NCBI GenBank assembly: GCA_017457295.1 | Contig: JAFTHS010000001.1 | Coordinates: 1-34,190, forward strand | Origin: Paludibacteraceae bacterium | Lineage (GTDB): Bacteria; Bacteroidota; Bacteroidia; Bacteroidales; Paludibacteraceae | Direction: 5' to 3' | DNA length: 34,190 nucleotides | The notes under the pieces: model-generated | What the model saw: only the letters and a program-made list of their open reading frames with translations | Database searches by the model: none | What the model was told of the DNA's origin: nothing | Part shown: piece after piece, positions 24,150 to 32,958 of the stretch | How the letters are laid out: every line of letters starts with the position of its first letter | How positions within the stretch are numbered: the stretch's first letter is position 1 | Position numbers and translations under genes: made by a program

Positions 24150-26003
24150 ATGAAGAAATATACTCTTTTGATTCTTTCGTTGTTTTTCTTTGGACGATCT
24201 TTTGCTTTTAATCAGCCTGTCACGCCAGTTGATTCGTTGCATGAATACTACGAAACAATTGATGGTACAAGCGGAAAAGAGTTGCTAGATGCTATCCAAC
24301 AAGTGGCTAAAAGAGGTTATCGAACAGAAGATTTCCGCTACGATAGCGTTTGGCTCGCATACAAGTATACCGATATGCGTCCTGATGGATATGTTTGGGA
24401 GATTTATAGCGATTGTGTGTTTGAATACGAGAAAGATCGTTCCTCGAATACTACACAAACTGGTGAATGCAAGGGATATAACCGCGAACATGCGATGTGT
24501 CAGTCGTGGTTTGGCACTACCTCCTTGGCGGGCAAAGAGATGAGTAGCAGCAAAAAGAACTCGCCAGGTTCGGATATATTCCATATTTATCCTACATCAT
24601 ATGGTATGAATAGCCGTCGTGGTAATCGTCCGTATGGCGAGGTGGCACAAGCGGATTTTACCTCGGGTAATGGCAGCAAGTATGGTACGTCAGTTTCAAG
24701 TGTATTTGTAGAGAATAGCGTGGCAGGAGCTTATGTGGAGGGTAGTATCAATATGAGTACGAATGTGTTTGAACCAGCAGACGAATACAAGGGCGATATT
24801 GCACGTAGTTATTTCGGAACCATGGTCAAGTGGGCTGGCGAATGGGCGTTTAATAAGGTAGCGGAGGGTAGAGTGATCTTCGATGCTACTATTGACGCGG
24901 ATACACACTATAGTGCAGAAAACAACTATGGTTTCACCAACTATGGACTGGCTCTAATGCTCAGTTGGCACCGCCAAGATCCTGTGTCGCAAAAAGAAGT
25001 GGATCGCAATAATGGTATTCAGAAGACACAAGGCAATCGCAATCCTTTCATCGACTATCCTTACCTTGCGGAATATATATGGGGCGAGATGTCTGGCGAG
25101 CAACTTGATTTAGATCAACTTCTCTGCTCGGCGGATGAACTTTTTCAATTAGGTGTTAGCAACGGTTATATGGGTGAAGTAATTGATAAACTGGTGGATA
25201 CTATCTTTTGGATGGTAGGAGATACGCAGTATGATTTTACGCCAATTAACCATGGTAGTCGTCCTCGGAATTTGCCCATATCACCTATATCATTCAGTAA
25301 GGAAAGTACTATTTTTATGGGTTGGACTGATTCGCCGATGACGAGTACTAGTGATGATGCACCAGACATATTATATGTAAAGGCAAGTGATTTTCCTGCG
25401 ATTAACAAAAACACCATATATTACGCAGTATTCGCGCAAAAAACAGAACCAGAAAACATAAATGAGGTAATTACAATCAACAAAACAGACTCAGCCGATT
25501 GGACACTTGTGAATGTGAAGCAAGCACAAAATAAGACGGATGGAGCATACTGGTTGTTGGTGAAGGATGCAAGTATCACTTCGCCTGTGATTGATATGCA
25601 GATGCTAGATTCGGTAGCAGTAAAAATACGTAGTTATCAGAGTAGAACGACTGTTTCTATTGTAGTAGATGGTAACGAGATGGGGAAAATATCTGCTTCT
25701 ACGAATACGATGCAACGTTATGTATGGGAGGCACCCGAAATGACTGGAGATAAAGAATTGAAATTTATAGGAGTAGATGGTACTGCTAGTTATGGAGTGG
25801 GAATAAATGAGATTTCTCTATTTATTGGGGGCGAAGAGATTACTTACACCAACTATCTTACTCATGCTTCTGGAGCGATTCCTACAGACATGTGTACGCC
25901 TTCTACGGATAATAAGATTCGAAAAATAGTAATTGGCAATCAATTATATGTTCAAGTGAATCATCAACTCTATGATTGTATAGGTAGAGTTGTTAATAAA
26001 TAA
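24150..26003 (+). CDS. Secreted endonuclease I family nuclease
   Basis: A 617-residue exported protein. Residues 1-20 are a signal peptide. The endonuclease I (NucM/EndA, beta-beta-alpha-metal type) domain covers about 30-330, with 'YNREHAMCQSWF' near residues 109-120 (the catalytic His region) and 'DIFHIYPTSYGMNSRRGNRPYGEV' split over 142-165, holding the metal-site Asn. The C-terminal part has an 'FMGWTDSP' beta segment, a beta-sandwich-like domain about 435-570, and a tail 'IVIGNQLYVQVNHQLYDCIGRVVNK'-type ending, which resembles Bacteroidales outer-surface sorting tails. It probably degrades extracellular DNA or RNA. Confidence 0.85.
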   Translation: MKKYTLLILSLFFFGRSFAFNQPVTPVDSLHEYYETIDGTSGKELLDAIQQVAKRGYRTEDFRYDSVWLAYKYTDMRPDGYVWEIYSDCVFEYEKDRSSNTTQTGECKGYNREHAMCQSWFGTTSLAGKEMSSSKKNSPGSDIFHIYPTSYGMNSRRGNRPYGEVAQADFTSGNGSKYGTSVSSVFVENSVAGAYVEGSINMSTNVFEPADEYKGDIARSYFGTMVKWAGEWAFNKVAEGRVIFDATIDADTHYSAENNYGFTNYGLALMLSWHRQDPVSQKEVDRNNGIQKTQGNRNPFIDYPYLAEYIWGEMSGEQLDLDQLLCSADELFQLGVSNGYMGEVIDKLVDTIFWMVGDTQYDFTPINHGSRPRNLPISPISFSKESTIFMGWTDSPMTSTSDDAPDILYVKASDFPAINKNTIYYAVFAQKTEPENINEVITINKTDSADWTLVNVKQAQNKTDGAYWLLVKDASITSPVIDMQMLDSVAVKIRSYQSRTTVSIVVDGNEMGKISASTNTMQRYVWEAPEMTGDKELKFIGVDGTASYGVGINEISLFIGGEEITYTNYLTHASGAIPTDMCTPSTDNKIRKIVIGNQLYVQVNHQLYDCIGRVVNK

Positions 26004-26014
26004 AATAAAAGAAT

Positions 26015-27403
26015 ATGAAATACTTTTTAGCTATCATTGGCGGTGGTCCTGCAGGATACACAGCAGCAGAAATCGCTTCAAAAGCAGGTAAAGATGTAGT
26101 AATCTTTGAGCAAACAGCATTAGGTGGCACATGCCTCAATGTAGGATGTATTCCTACTAAGACACTGCTATACAGCGCAAAACAATATTATAATGCTAAA
26201 AACGCTGCGAAATATGGCGTTTCTGCGGAGAATGTAGTGTTCGACTATACCAAGATTGTACAACGCAAAACCAAAGTGGTGCGCAAACTGGTTGCAGGTA
26301 TCAAGCAGAAGCTCAACAATGAGCATTGCACGGTGGTCATGGGGGCTGCTTCTATCGTGAGCCGAACCGATGAGCAGGTAGTGATAGCGTGCGGAGACGA
26401 GCAATACGAAGCAGAGAACCTGTTGATTTGTACGGGCTCTACCAATTTTGTGCCACCAATCCCAGGCGTGAAAGATAATCCTGCGATATGGGATTCTACG
26501 ATGGCGTTAGATAGCAAGGAGTTACCAGCTTCGATGATTATCGTAGGTGGTGGTGTGATAGGTATGGAGTTTGCTACGCTATACCACGAATTAGGTGTGC
26601 CAGTAACTGTGATAGAGGCGATGCCAACGATCTTGCCAAACCTGGACCAAGAGGTGGTGGCGATCCTATTGGAGAAATATCGCAAGGCGGGTATTCAAAT
26701 CCTGACAGATACCAAAGTGACTGAGGTACAAGGAAATAAGGTTTTAACTACCAACGGAGAATATGAGGCAGAGCATATGTTGATATCCGTAGGAAGACGT
26801 GCAAATATGCAAGGATTGGAGGCCCTGAACGACCTAGAGATGTATCGTGGCGGTATTGTGGTAGATGAAATGATGAAAACCAATTTGCCAAACGTATATG
26901 CGGCAGGCGATGTGACAGGCAAGATTATGTTGGCGCATGTGGCTAGTCGTCAGGCCGAGGTGGCAGTAGGACGTATGCTGAAGCAGTTGCCATTGCAACG
27001 CATTGCGTATAATGCTATTCCAAGTGTGGTATATACCAATCCAGAGATTGCATGTATTGGTTTGACAGAGAAAGACTTGAATGATATCAAAGAAGGCGAT
27101 TTTGCTCCATCTATGTCCACAGACAAACCATTTGTGCCATATGAGGTACATAAGTTGCCAATGACCTATTCGGGGCGTTTTGTGGCTGAGAATGAGGGAG
27201 AAATGGGCTTGTGCAAAGTGATTGTGGACAAGAAAAACAAAACCATTATTGGTGTGCATATGATTGGCAATCCATGTTCGGAGTTTGTGGCTGCAGCCAG
27301 CTTTGCAGTGCGTATGGGCTATACGGTAGCCGAGTTCCAGCAAGTGGTGTTCCCACACCCAACCGTAGGTGAAGTATTGCGCGAGGTAATAATGGAGGCA
27401 TAA
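26015..27403 (+). CDS. lpdA: Dihydrolipoyl dehydrogenase
   Basis: A 462-residue flavoprotein disulfide reductase (E3 component of 2-oxoacid dehydrogenase or glycine cleavage complexes) that reoxidises dihydrolipoamide with NAD+. FAD loop 'GGGPAG' is at residues 9-14; redox-active Cys40 and Cys45 lie in 'GGTCLNVGCIPTK'. The NAD loop 'GGGVIGMEFA' is near 174-183, the second FAD motif 'NVYAAGDVTG' near 290-300, and the catalytic His-Glu pair 'HPTVGE' near 448. No E1, E2 or lipoylation gene is adjacent, so its complex is elsewhere. It is 11 bases after the endonuclease gene. Confidence 0.95.
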   Translation: MKYFLAIIGGGPAGYTAAEIASKAGKDVVIFEQTALGGTCLNVGCIPTKTLLYSAKQYYNAKNAAKYGVSAENVVFDYTKIVQRKTKVVRKLVAGIKQKLNNEHCTVVMGAASIVSRTDEQVVIACGDEQYEAENLLICTGSTNFVPPIPGVKDNPAIWDSTMALDSKELPASMIIVGGGVIGMEFATLYHELGVPVTVIEAMPTILPNLDQEVVAILLEKYRKAGIQILTDTKVTEVQGNKVLTTNGEYEAEHMLISVGRRANMQGLEALNDLEMYRGGIVVDEMMKTNLPNVYAAGDVTGKIMLAHVASRQAEVAVGRMLKQLPLQRIAYNAIPSVVYTNPEIACIGLTEKDLNDIKEGDFAPSMSTDKPFVPYEVHKLPMTYSGRFVAENEGEMGLCKVIVDKKNKTIIGVHMIGNPCSEFVAAASFAVRMGYTVAEFQQVVFPHPTVGEVLREVIMEA

Positions 27404-27419
27404 TTTGGAAAATAGAGTT

Positions 27420-27965
27420 ATGAATTTTGATTGCGAAATTATCTCCGAACGACAAGAGCGTGTATTGGCTTATCTAACTGATCATCAGATACCTTATACC
27501 TGCTATATCCACCCGGAAGGCAAGACCATAGAGGAAGCGAAACGCTGGTGGAAAGATGATGGTAGTGTGCATTGCAAGAATATCTTCATGCGCAACCACA
27601 AAGGAACGCAGCATTATCTGATCTGCTTTGACTGTGAGCACGATTTGGCGATACACGATTTGGAACAGCGTCTCAAAGCTTCGTTGTTGGCAGCAGGAAA
27701 GAACTCACCTGGAAAACTATCGTTTGCCAGTGCGGAGCGTATGATGCGTTATTTGGGTTTAGAACCAGGTAGTGTGAGCCCATTTGGACTGATCAACGAC
27801 GAGGAACATCATGTGATTCTATTTCTTGATAAGAATTTGCAAGATGCTGATAGTCTGAGTTTTCACCCAAACGATTGCCGTGGAACGGTAGTTATCAAGC
27901 GCGAGGATTTTCAGACTTATCTGGAATGCGTAGGTAATACTGTGGAGTGGATAGAGTTGTATTAG
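27420..27965 (+). CDS. proX: YbaK/ProX-type aminoacyl-tRNA deacylase
   Basis: A 181-residue protein from the ATG at 27420; a TTG at 27405 would add five residues. The YbaK/EbsC fold is suggested by 'HPEGKTIEEA' near residues 28-37, 'CKNIFMRNHKGTQHYLICF' near 53-71, and 'GSVSPFGLIND' near 117-127 with the conserved 'GxxSPFG' loop. Proteins of this type hydrolyse mischarged Ala- or Cys-tRNA-Pro in trans. It lies 16 bases after lpdA in the operon. The exact tRNA substrate cannot be told from the sequence. Confidence 0.85.
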   Translation: MNFDCEIISERQERVLAYLTDHQIPYTCYIHPEGKTIEEAKRWWKDDGSVHCKNIFMRNHKGTQHYLICFDCEHDLAIHDLEQRLKASLLAAGKNSPGKLSFASAERMMRYLGLEPGSVSPFGLINDEEHHVILFLDKNLQDADSLSFHPNDCRGTVVIKREDFQTYLECVGNTVEWIELY

Positions 27966-27994
27966 TAGATAGGTTAAAGATTAAAGGAAAGCAT

Positions 27995-28402
27995 ATGGAA
28001 AAGAAGAATAAGAAAGAGTGGGTGAGAGTGCTGAAGTTTGTATTGTTTTCTGCCAGTGCAGGTATTATTCAGATAGGATCGTTTACGCTATTTAATGAAT
28101 GTACCGAATGGCGCTATTGGCCATGCTATTTAATCTCGTTGTTGCTAAGTATCCTTTGGAATTTTACGTTCAATCGTCGATTTACCTTCCAATCGAAGGC
28201 AAATATCACCCGCGCCATGTTGCTGGTGTTGGCTTTTTATGCTGTGTTTACCCCTTCAACTACGATATTGGGCGATTGGTTGGCAGAGGATTTGCATTGG
28301 AACGAATACTTGGTAACGGGTATAAATATGCTACTAAATCTCTCGCTAGAATACTTGTACCAACGTTATGTAGTATATCGTAATAAGATAGATAATAGAT
28401 AA
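27995..28402 (+). CDS. GtrA-like membrane protein
   Basis: A 135-residue protein with four hydrophobic segments (about 10-30, 36-56, 68-88 and 100-120). 'FVLFSASAGIIQIGSFTLFN' at the start and 'WNFTFNRRFTFQS' near 51-63 are typical of the GtrA family (PF04138), small four-helix membrane proteins linked to flipping or transfer of polyprenyl-linked sugars. The ATG at 27995 is chosen; the frame upstream overlaps the previous gene. Its substrate is unknown and no glycosyltransferase gene is adjacent. Confidence 0.85.
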   Translation: MEKKNKKEWVRVLKFVLFSASAGIIQIGSFTLFNECTEWRYWPCYLISLLLSILWNFTFNRRFTFQSKANITRAMLLVLAFYAVFTPSTTILGDWLAEDLHWNEYLVTGINMLLNLSLEYLYQRYVVYRNKIDNR

Positions 28403-28424
28403 TAACATATTGATTGATAATAGA

Positions 28425-29210
28425 ATGAAAAGATTACTTGCATTTTATTTCATGCTGATGGCTATTGTGCCAAGCATGCACCATCTCTATGCCTGGGGGC
28501 AAAAGGGACATCGTATTGTGGCACAAGTGGCCTATGATAACTTGACCAATAAAGCACGCAAACAGGTAGATGTCGTATTGGGCAAACAAGGGATGATTTA
28601 CCTCTCTACTTGGCCAGACGAAATCAAGAGCGATACGATTTATCCAACCAGTTTTACATGCCATTACCAAGATTTGGATGGCGGACTTAGTGATGCACAA
28701 GTAGTGGCAATGCTGACAGACTATCCAGAAGTGGGTGGGGATTTGTTTATGGCATTGGATAGTTTGGAAGTAGTGCTTGGTCGCGACAAACAATGCCATG
28801 ACGCCTTGGTTTTCTATGTGCACCTCTATGCAGATCGTTTTTGCCCTATGCACGTAGCTCATCTGGATGACAAGGGAGGCAATGCAGTAAAAATGAAATG
28901 GTTTGGACAAAATACGAATCTTCATTCAGTGTGGGATTCTAAAATTATTGATTACAAAGGATTTAGTTACATTGAATACGTACAATATCTGCATGATAGA
29001 TATAGCAACCAAAAGAAAGAAATCATGAAAATGTCGGACGAAGAAACATTGTTGCAGACTTATCATCTGACAGATTCGATATACCAATATCACTCCACAT
29101 GGAATGGCAATGCCTATCATTATGCATACCGTTGGTTGGAGCCAATGGAGTGGCAATTATATGTGGCAGGTGTGAAATTGGCACAAGCGCTCAACACCAT
29201 CTATAAGTGA
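28425..29210 (+). CDS. Secreted S1/P1 family nuclease
   Basis: A 261-residue exported zinc nuclease. The signal peptide ends before 'WGQKGHRIVA', so Trp becomes the mature N-terminus that binds zinc, as in P1 nuclease. The zinc ligands appear complete: mature Trp1 and His6, Asp in 'WPDEIK', His in 'TCHYQD', His, Asp and His in 'VHLYADRFCPMHV', and His and Asp in 'NLHSVWDSKI'. The usual 'GD' in the third motif is 'AD' here. It should cut single-stranded DNA or RNA or act as 3'-nucleotidase. It is the last gene of the operon and is followed by a bidirectional terminator. Confidence 0.9.
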   Translation: MKRLLAFYFMLMAIVPSMHHLYAWGQKGHRIVAQVAYDNLTNKARKQVDVVLGKQGMIYLSTWPDEIKSDTIYPTSFTCHYQDLDGGLSDAQVVAMLTDYPEVGGDLFMALDSLEVVLGRDKQCHDALVFYVHLYADRFCPMHVAHLDDKGGNAVKMKWFGQNTNLHSVWDSKIIDYKGFSYIEYVQYLHDRYSNQKKEIMKMSDEETLLQTYHLTDSIYQYHSTWNGNAYHYAYRWLEPMEWQLYVAGVKLAQALNTIYK

Positions 29211-29213
29211 TGT

Positions 29214-29247
29214 GTATACCATGTGTATAGGAAAAGTATACGATTGA
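29214..29247 (+). repeat. Phased GTATA repeat, copy 1
   Basis: GTATA occurs at 29214, 29225 and 29236, each 11 bases apart. The 34-base block matches a second block at 32959-32992 at 28 positions, without gaps. It lies just after the S1/P1 nuclease stop. Even helical phasing suggests binding of a protein along one DNA face. Confidence 0.5.
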
Positions 29248-29306
29248 TATATAGAATGTTATAGTTTTATAATGGCAGAAATGGCCATTTGCGAATAGAA
29301 AAATAA

Positions 29307-29350
29307 AATTGTCGCCGCGTGATTGTTCGCAGCGACAATTTCTTTCTATA
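29307..29350. terminator. Bidirectional terminator
   Basis: AATTGTCGC (29307-29315) pairs with GCGACAATT (29332-29340), and GCG (29317-29319) with CGC (29328-29330), one C-A mismatch between them and an 8-base loop. TTTCTTTC-type sequence follows on the plus strand and TTTTATTTTT on the minus strand, so it can end both the seven-gene operon and the convergent gene at 29404. Confidence 0.75.
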
Positions 29351-29403
29351 GCACCTCAATAATATATATTACAGGTTACTATCTAGTCAAAGAGCTATAG
29401 CGA

Positions 29404-29757
29404 TTATTCTTCCTCTTGGTAGTAGCCCTTTTCGATGCCATATTGCAGCTCGCCATCCATAATGAGTTGGATTTGTGTGCTGCTGAGTGCAAGGCCTTGC
29501 TCTTTTGTGGCATTAACGAGGAAGTTGAGCTGCTCGGTTTCGTCGATTTCGCCATCCAGATAGGTCATCTCGCCGGCTTGATCATCCTCCTCAAGCAATC
29601 CGTTTTCTACCAGATAATCATCCATTAAGTCGAGTACGAGTAGCACATCCGCTTGGGTCATACCTTGGCGATCGGCCTCGGGAATAAGGTTCCAGATGTA
29701 GTTCAAGAGCTCTTTCTCCTCAGGATCGAGAAGGCTTAATTCAATGTTTGTGTTCAT
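29404..29757 (-). CDS. Acidic protein, unknown (117 aa)
   Basis: A 117-residue, strongly acidic, Leu-rich protein with no signal or membrane segment. Helical segments 'EEKELLNYIWNLIPEADRQGMTQADVLLVLDLMDDYL' in parts suggest a small helical fold, followed by 'DGEIDETEQLNFLVNAT' and a Tyr/Glu tail. I do not recognise the family. It is transcribed alone from a promoter interlocked with that of cdsA and ends at the bidirectional terminator. Confidence 0.75.
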   Translation of the reverse strand: MNTNIELSLLDPEEKELLNYIWNLIPEADRQGMTQADVLLVLDLMDDYLVENGLLEEDDQAGEMTYLDGEIDETEQLNFLVNATKEQGLALSSTQIQLIMDGELQYGIEKGYYQEEE

Positions 29758-29782
29758 AATTTATATGATTTTGTTGATTTCG

Positions 29783-29818
29783 CTTGCAAAATTACAAAAT
29801 TATTCTTACCTTTGCAAA
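29783..29818. promoter_or_regulatory. Interlocked divergent promoters
   Basis: Plus strand for cdsA: CTTG (29783-29786), 20 bases, TACCTTTG (29807-29814). Minus strand for the 117-residue protein: TTTG (29818-29815), 20 bases, TAATTTTG (29794-29787). Each -33 element touches the -7 element of the other promoter, forming two TTGCAAA cores at 29784-29790 and 29812-29818. RNA polymerase cannot occupy both at once. Confidence 0.75.
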
Positions 29819-29852
29819 TTATTTAGAAAATAATTATCAAAAATAGTATTTT

Positions 29853-30692
29853 ATGAAGGAGTTGTTAACACGAACCCTGTTCGGAGCCATATATGCAGGA
29901 GTTGTTATTGGGTCTATCTTGGTAGATGCGTGCTTGTTTGGTATCGTATTTATGGTTGTCACGGCTTTGGCTGTGAAAGAGTACCATAGATTAGTGCAAA
30001 GTTCTGTGAAGCAAACAGCATATGCCATGGCAGCAAGCGTGTTGCTATTTGCGTTTGTGTTCTTCTCGTATAATGGGGTAAGTTGGAGTTATCCGTTGCT
30101 GTTTGGCTATGTGGTAGTGATGATTCTATCGATGCTTCATGAGGTGATTCGCCCAAATAATCAGACACTTAGCCATTGGGGGCATTTGTGCAGCAGTCAA
30201 TTGATGATTGCATTACCGTTCTCGTTGATGACAGCCGTATTGATGGAAGACAAGTACTTGTTGTTGGCTTTGTTTATTCTGGTATGGGCAAATGATTCGG
30301 GTGCTTATTTGCTTGGGTCGCTCACGGCTCGTAGCAAGAATGGAAACCATAAGATGTGTCCAGCAATCAGTCCAAAGAAGTCTTGGGAAGGATTGGTCGG
30401 AGGTATCATTCTCTCAGTAGCAGCAGCTTGCGTGTTTCAGGTAGTGGGTTGGACTTCTTCGATAACACTTACGGCGTATCCATGGTTGAATAGTATTTTA
30501 TTGGCCTTGGTCGTTTCTATCTTTAGTACATTAGGCGATCTGATGGAAAGTCAAATGAAACGCACTCTAGGTGTGAAAGATTCGGGTAAGTTTATGCCAG
30601 GACATGGTGGTGTGTTGGATCGTTTTGATAGTTTGTTGTTGGTGACACCAGTGGTGTATTTCTTATTTTTGTATTTGCCCACAATGTTCTAA
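29853..30692 (+). CDS. cdsA: Phosphatidate cytidylyltransferase
   Basis: A 279-residue multi-spanning membrane enzyme that makes CDP-diacylglycerol from phosphatidic acid and CTP. About seven hydrophobic segments are visible. The C-terminal CDP-diacylglycerol synthase signature is clear near residues 232-258: 'SQMKRTLGVKDSGKFMPGHG' followed by 'GVLDRFDSLL'. Length is normal. It is 37 bases before a lipid A-type acyltransferase gene, forming a two-gene lipid operon. Its promoter is interlocked with that of the divergent acidic protein. Confidence 0.96.
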   Translation: MKELLTRTLFGAIYAGVVIGSILVDACLFGIVFMVVTALAVKEYHRLVQSSVKQTAYAMAASVLLFAFVFFSYNGVSWSYPLLFGYVVVMILSMLHEVIRPNNQTLSHWGHLCSSQLMIALPFSLMTAVLMEDKYLLLALFILVWANDSGAYLLGSLTARSKNGNHKMCPAISPKKSWEGLVGGIILSVAAACVFQVVGWTSSITLTAYPWLNSILLALVVSIFSTLGDLMESQMKRTLGVKDSGKFMPGHGGVLDRFDSLLLVTPVVYFLFLYLPTMF

Positions 30693-30729
30693 AATGCAAT
30701 AGAGCGAAACGCTATATACTATTCAAGCA

Positions 30730-31602
30730 ATGCGTTTTTTGATTCGAATATTCAGTCTTTTGCCGCTATCCGTATTGTATATGATATCGGATGTAATGCT
30801 CTATCCATTAATGTATTACATAGCGAGGTATCGATTGAAGGTGGTGCGTAAGAATCTGCGTAATTCGTTTCCAGATAAGAGCCATGACGAACTGAAAAAC
30901 ATAGAGAAGAAGTTTTATCATCACTTTGCAGATTTGATTGCCGAGGTGGTGTATGGCTATCGTGTTGGAGAAGAGGAAATGCGCGAGCGTGTGGTGTTTG
31001 AGAATGTCGATTTGGTAGAGGATTTGGCAAGTAAGACGCATGGCGTGATAGCCTATTTGGGGCATATGGGCAACTGGGAATGGCTGGTGGATCTAAACAA
31101 ACGCTTTGTCAATCCAGCCATGGTAGAATATAATGTGTATCGCCAATTGAAAAATCCCGCTTCAGACAAGATGATGCTGGAATTGCGTAGCAAACGCGGT
31201 GGCGAATGCATCGAAAAGAATCAATTATTGCGCAAATTGGTAATGTTGAGACGTGCAGATCATCTCTTTGTGATAGGGATGCTATCTGATCAAAAGCCAT
31301 CCAAGCGCAGTTCATATGCCTGGACACAGTTCCTCAATCAGGAGACTGCTTTCTTGGATGGTAGTGAAGTTTTGGCTCATAAATTCGGTTTTTCTGCCGT
31401 ATATGCCCATATCTGGTCGACCAAGCGTGGATATTATCGTATTCGTTTTGAGCAGATTACGGATGATCCGAGCAAGATGCAGCCCAAGGAGATGACCAAG
31501 CGCTATGCTGAGCTGCTTGAGCAGAATATTTATGCCCAACCAGAACAATGGTTGTGGACACATAATCGTTGGAAATGGGGCCGAAAGGAATTGGAGGGGT
31601 AA
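30730..31602 (+). CDS. Lipid A biosynthesis-type acyltransferase (LpxL/HtrB family)
   Basis: A 290-residue member of the LpxL/LpxM/WaaM family (lysophospholipid acyltransferase superfamily), which adds secondary acyl chains to lipid A at the inner membrane. The N-terminal hydrophobic helix (about 5-30) anchors it. The catalytic H-x4-E motif is in 'LGHMGNWEW' near residues 111-119, and 'IGMLSDQKPSKR' near 182-193 is the second conserved block. 'WLWTHNRWKW' near the end is the usual family ending. The acyl donor and position cannot be told. It is followed by a strong terminator. Confidence 0.88.
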   Translation: MRFLIRIFSLLPLSVLYMISDVMLYPLMYYIARYRLKVVRKNLRNSFPDKSHDELKNIEKKFYHHFADLIAEVVYGYRVGEEEMRERVVFENVDLVEDLASKTHGVIAYLGHMGNWEWLVDLNKRFVNPAMVEYNVYRQLKNPASDKMMLELRSKRGGECIEKNQLLRKLVMLRRADHLFVIGMLSDQKPSKRSSYAWTQFLNQETAFLDGSEVLAHKFGFSAVYAHIWSTKRGYYRIRFEQITDDPSKMQPKEMTKRYAELLEQNIYAQPEQWLWTHNRWKWGRKELEG

Positions 31603-31643
31603 ATAAGTTTGAGGTTGTCGTTAATCTATTTGCTTGATGTAGA

Positions 31644-31680
31644 AAAATAGAAGTAGAGAGATCTGCTTCTATTTTGTTTT
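31644..31680 (+). terminator. Terminator of the cdsA operon
   Basis: Bases 31644-31657 pair with 31662-31675, 14 bp with one G-U pair and a 4-base GAGA loop, followed by GTTTT. It lies 41 bases after the acyltransferase stop. Confidence 0.75.
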
Positions 31681-32350
31681 ATCCAATAGGGTATCATTCC
31701 CAATTAAACGTCAATTATTCCAAATGATTGACTTAGATTTAGGATAATTGGGTGTTTTGCGAGAATTGCATATTCTGTATAAAAGTACAGGTTGGTGAAA
31801 AATATGCGATTCTCGTGAAAATTGAATATTTCTGTTTTTCGTTCCAAAATTTTTGAATATCTAATTGTGTAGCGGAGTAGGGCAGGCAAAAATATTGTGC
31901 TTGTACTTACATATTCAATTGTGAACATCTAAATAGTTCACATAAAAATCAATCTGTATTTTACAAATATTTATAGCAAGAAAGCACATTATTTTGCTAA
32001 ATGTGAATAGTGTACAGAATAACAAATTACCCATATAAGCATGTGTTGCGTTGTGCTAAAAATATCAGCATAACATACTATAAATAAATGATTTATAATG
32101 ATTATATAAAGTAAAAGTGTATGGTATATTGCATTTTGTGTGGATTTTTGGTATAAAAGGTTGGTTTGTGCGGTAAATAATAAACATAAGTTACTTATTT
32201 ACAATATAATTATATGATTTATTTGCACTATTGGTTATGTATTGGCTACAATTGATTTATAGTGAGTTTTGCGGATCGGTGAATTTTTGTGAAATTTTGA
32301 ATAATTTACAAGTGTGAATAATTATTTTAAAAGAAAAGTGAATTGAAAAA
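31681..32350. other. AT-rich non-coding region with strong secondary structure
   Basis: No credible gene is present; the only open frame (minus strand, 31704-31928) has low-quality composition. Structures seen: CCCAATTA (31699-31706) with TAATTGGG (31745-31752), enclosing GTCAAT (31710-31715) with ATTGAC (31727-31732); a 15-bp stem with one G-U pair, 31760-31774 with 31801-31815, continued by CTGTA/TACAG (31775-31779, 31786-31790); and TGTGAAC (31920-31926) with GTTCACA (31936-31942). From about 31950 to 32340 the sequence is AT-rich with no structure I noticed. The first 250 bases could encode a small RNA, but no TAnnTTTG promoter was found for it. Confidence 0.45.
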
Positions 32351-32382
32351 TTTGCACATGTAAAATATTTTTCATATCTTTG
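32351..32382 (+). promoter_or_regulatory. Promoter of the XRE regulator gene
   Basis: TTTG (32351-32354), 20 bases, TATCTTTG (32375-32382), an exact consensus match. The leader is about 90 bases. Confidence 0.75.
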
Positions 32383-32479
32383 CAGTCGATTTCTGAGCGT
32401 AAAACTATAAATTGAAAAATGGACTACGCTTATGTATGAGGTTTAGAATATTGTACAACTATAAAACTTTTTTAAGATT

Positions 32480-32887
32480 ATGAACGAGCGAGATCGAGTG
32501 CTGAAGATTATGCAGTCGGAAGGAATGAATGCAAAACAGTTTTGTCAAGAGGTTGGTATTAGTCAAGGTACGTTGTCTAATATCATGGGTGGGCGCAATA
32601 AGCCTAGTTTGGATGTAATGCAGGCAATTTTGCGTCGATTTCGTGGTATTAGTTGTGATTGGCTGATTATGGGTGTGGGCACGATGTATGTGTCTGGCGC
32701 ACATGACGAGGGTATGCAAACTTTATTTGGGGGTGAAAACGAAGCCATAGAAGTGCCAAAAGAGGTAGCACAACCCTCTGTTGTAGTGAATAATAGCAAT
32801 ATTTCGTCTGCGGCAGCTCCTTCGCCATCACGCACAGTGGATAAGATACTGATATTCTACTCTGACGGAACCTTTGAGGAGAGGTAA
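32480..32887 (+). CDS. XRE family transcriptional regulator
   Basis: A 135-residue protein with an N-terminal lambda-repressor-like helix-turn-helix, residues about 5-62: 'NAKQFCQEVGISQGTLSNIM' then 'PSLDVMQAILRRF'. 'DWLIMGVGTMY' follows, as is common in Bacteroidales regulators. A variable polar linker leads to the C-terminal 'DKILIFYSDGTFEE', a short motif repeated in many Bacteroidales XRE proteins. Its target is unknown. It has its own promoter and a 290-base gap before the V-type ATPase operon, which contains a phased GTATA repeat. Confidence 0.85.
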   Translation: MNERDRVLKIMQSEGMNAKQFCQEVGISQGTLSNIMGGRNKPSLDVMQAILRRFRGISCDWLIMGVGTMYVSGAHDEGMQTLFGGENEAIEVPKEVAQPSVVVNNSNISSAAAPSPSRTVDKILIFYSDGTFEER

Positions 32888-32958
32888 AATTAGGGTATGA
32901 ATTTCGGGTATGGCAATTGAGAAAAGCATCAATCGCGAAAGATAAAGATTATGTGAGG

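Noticed and set aside
31704..31928. 74-codon minus-strand frame in the long intergenic region
   Set aside because: No promoter, no family resemblance, and it runs through stable hairpins.
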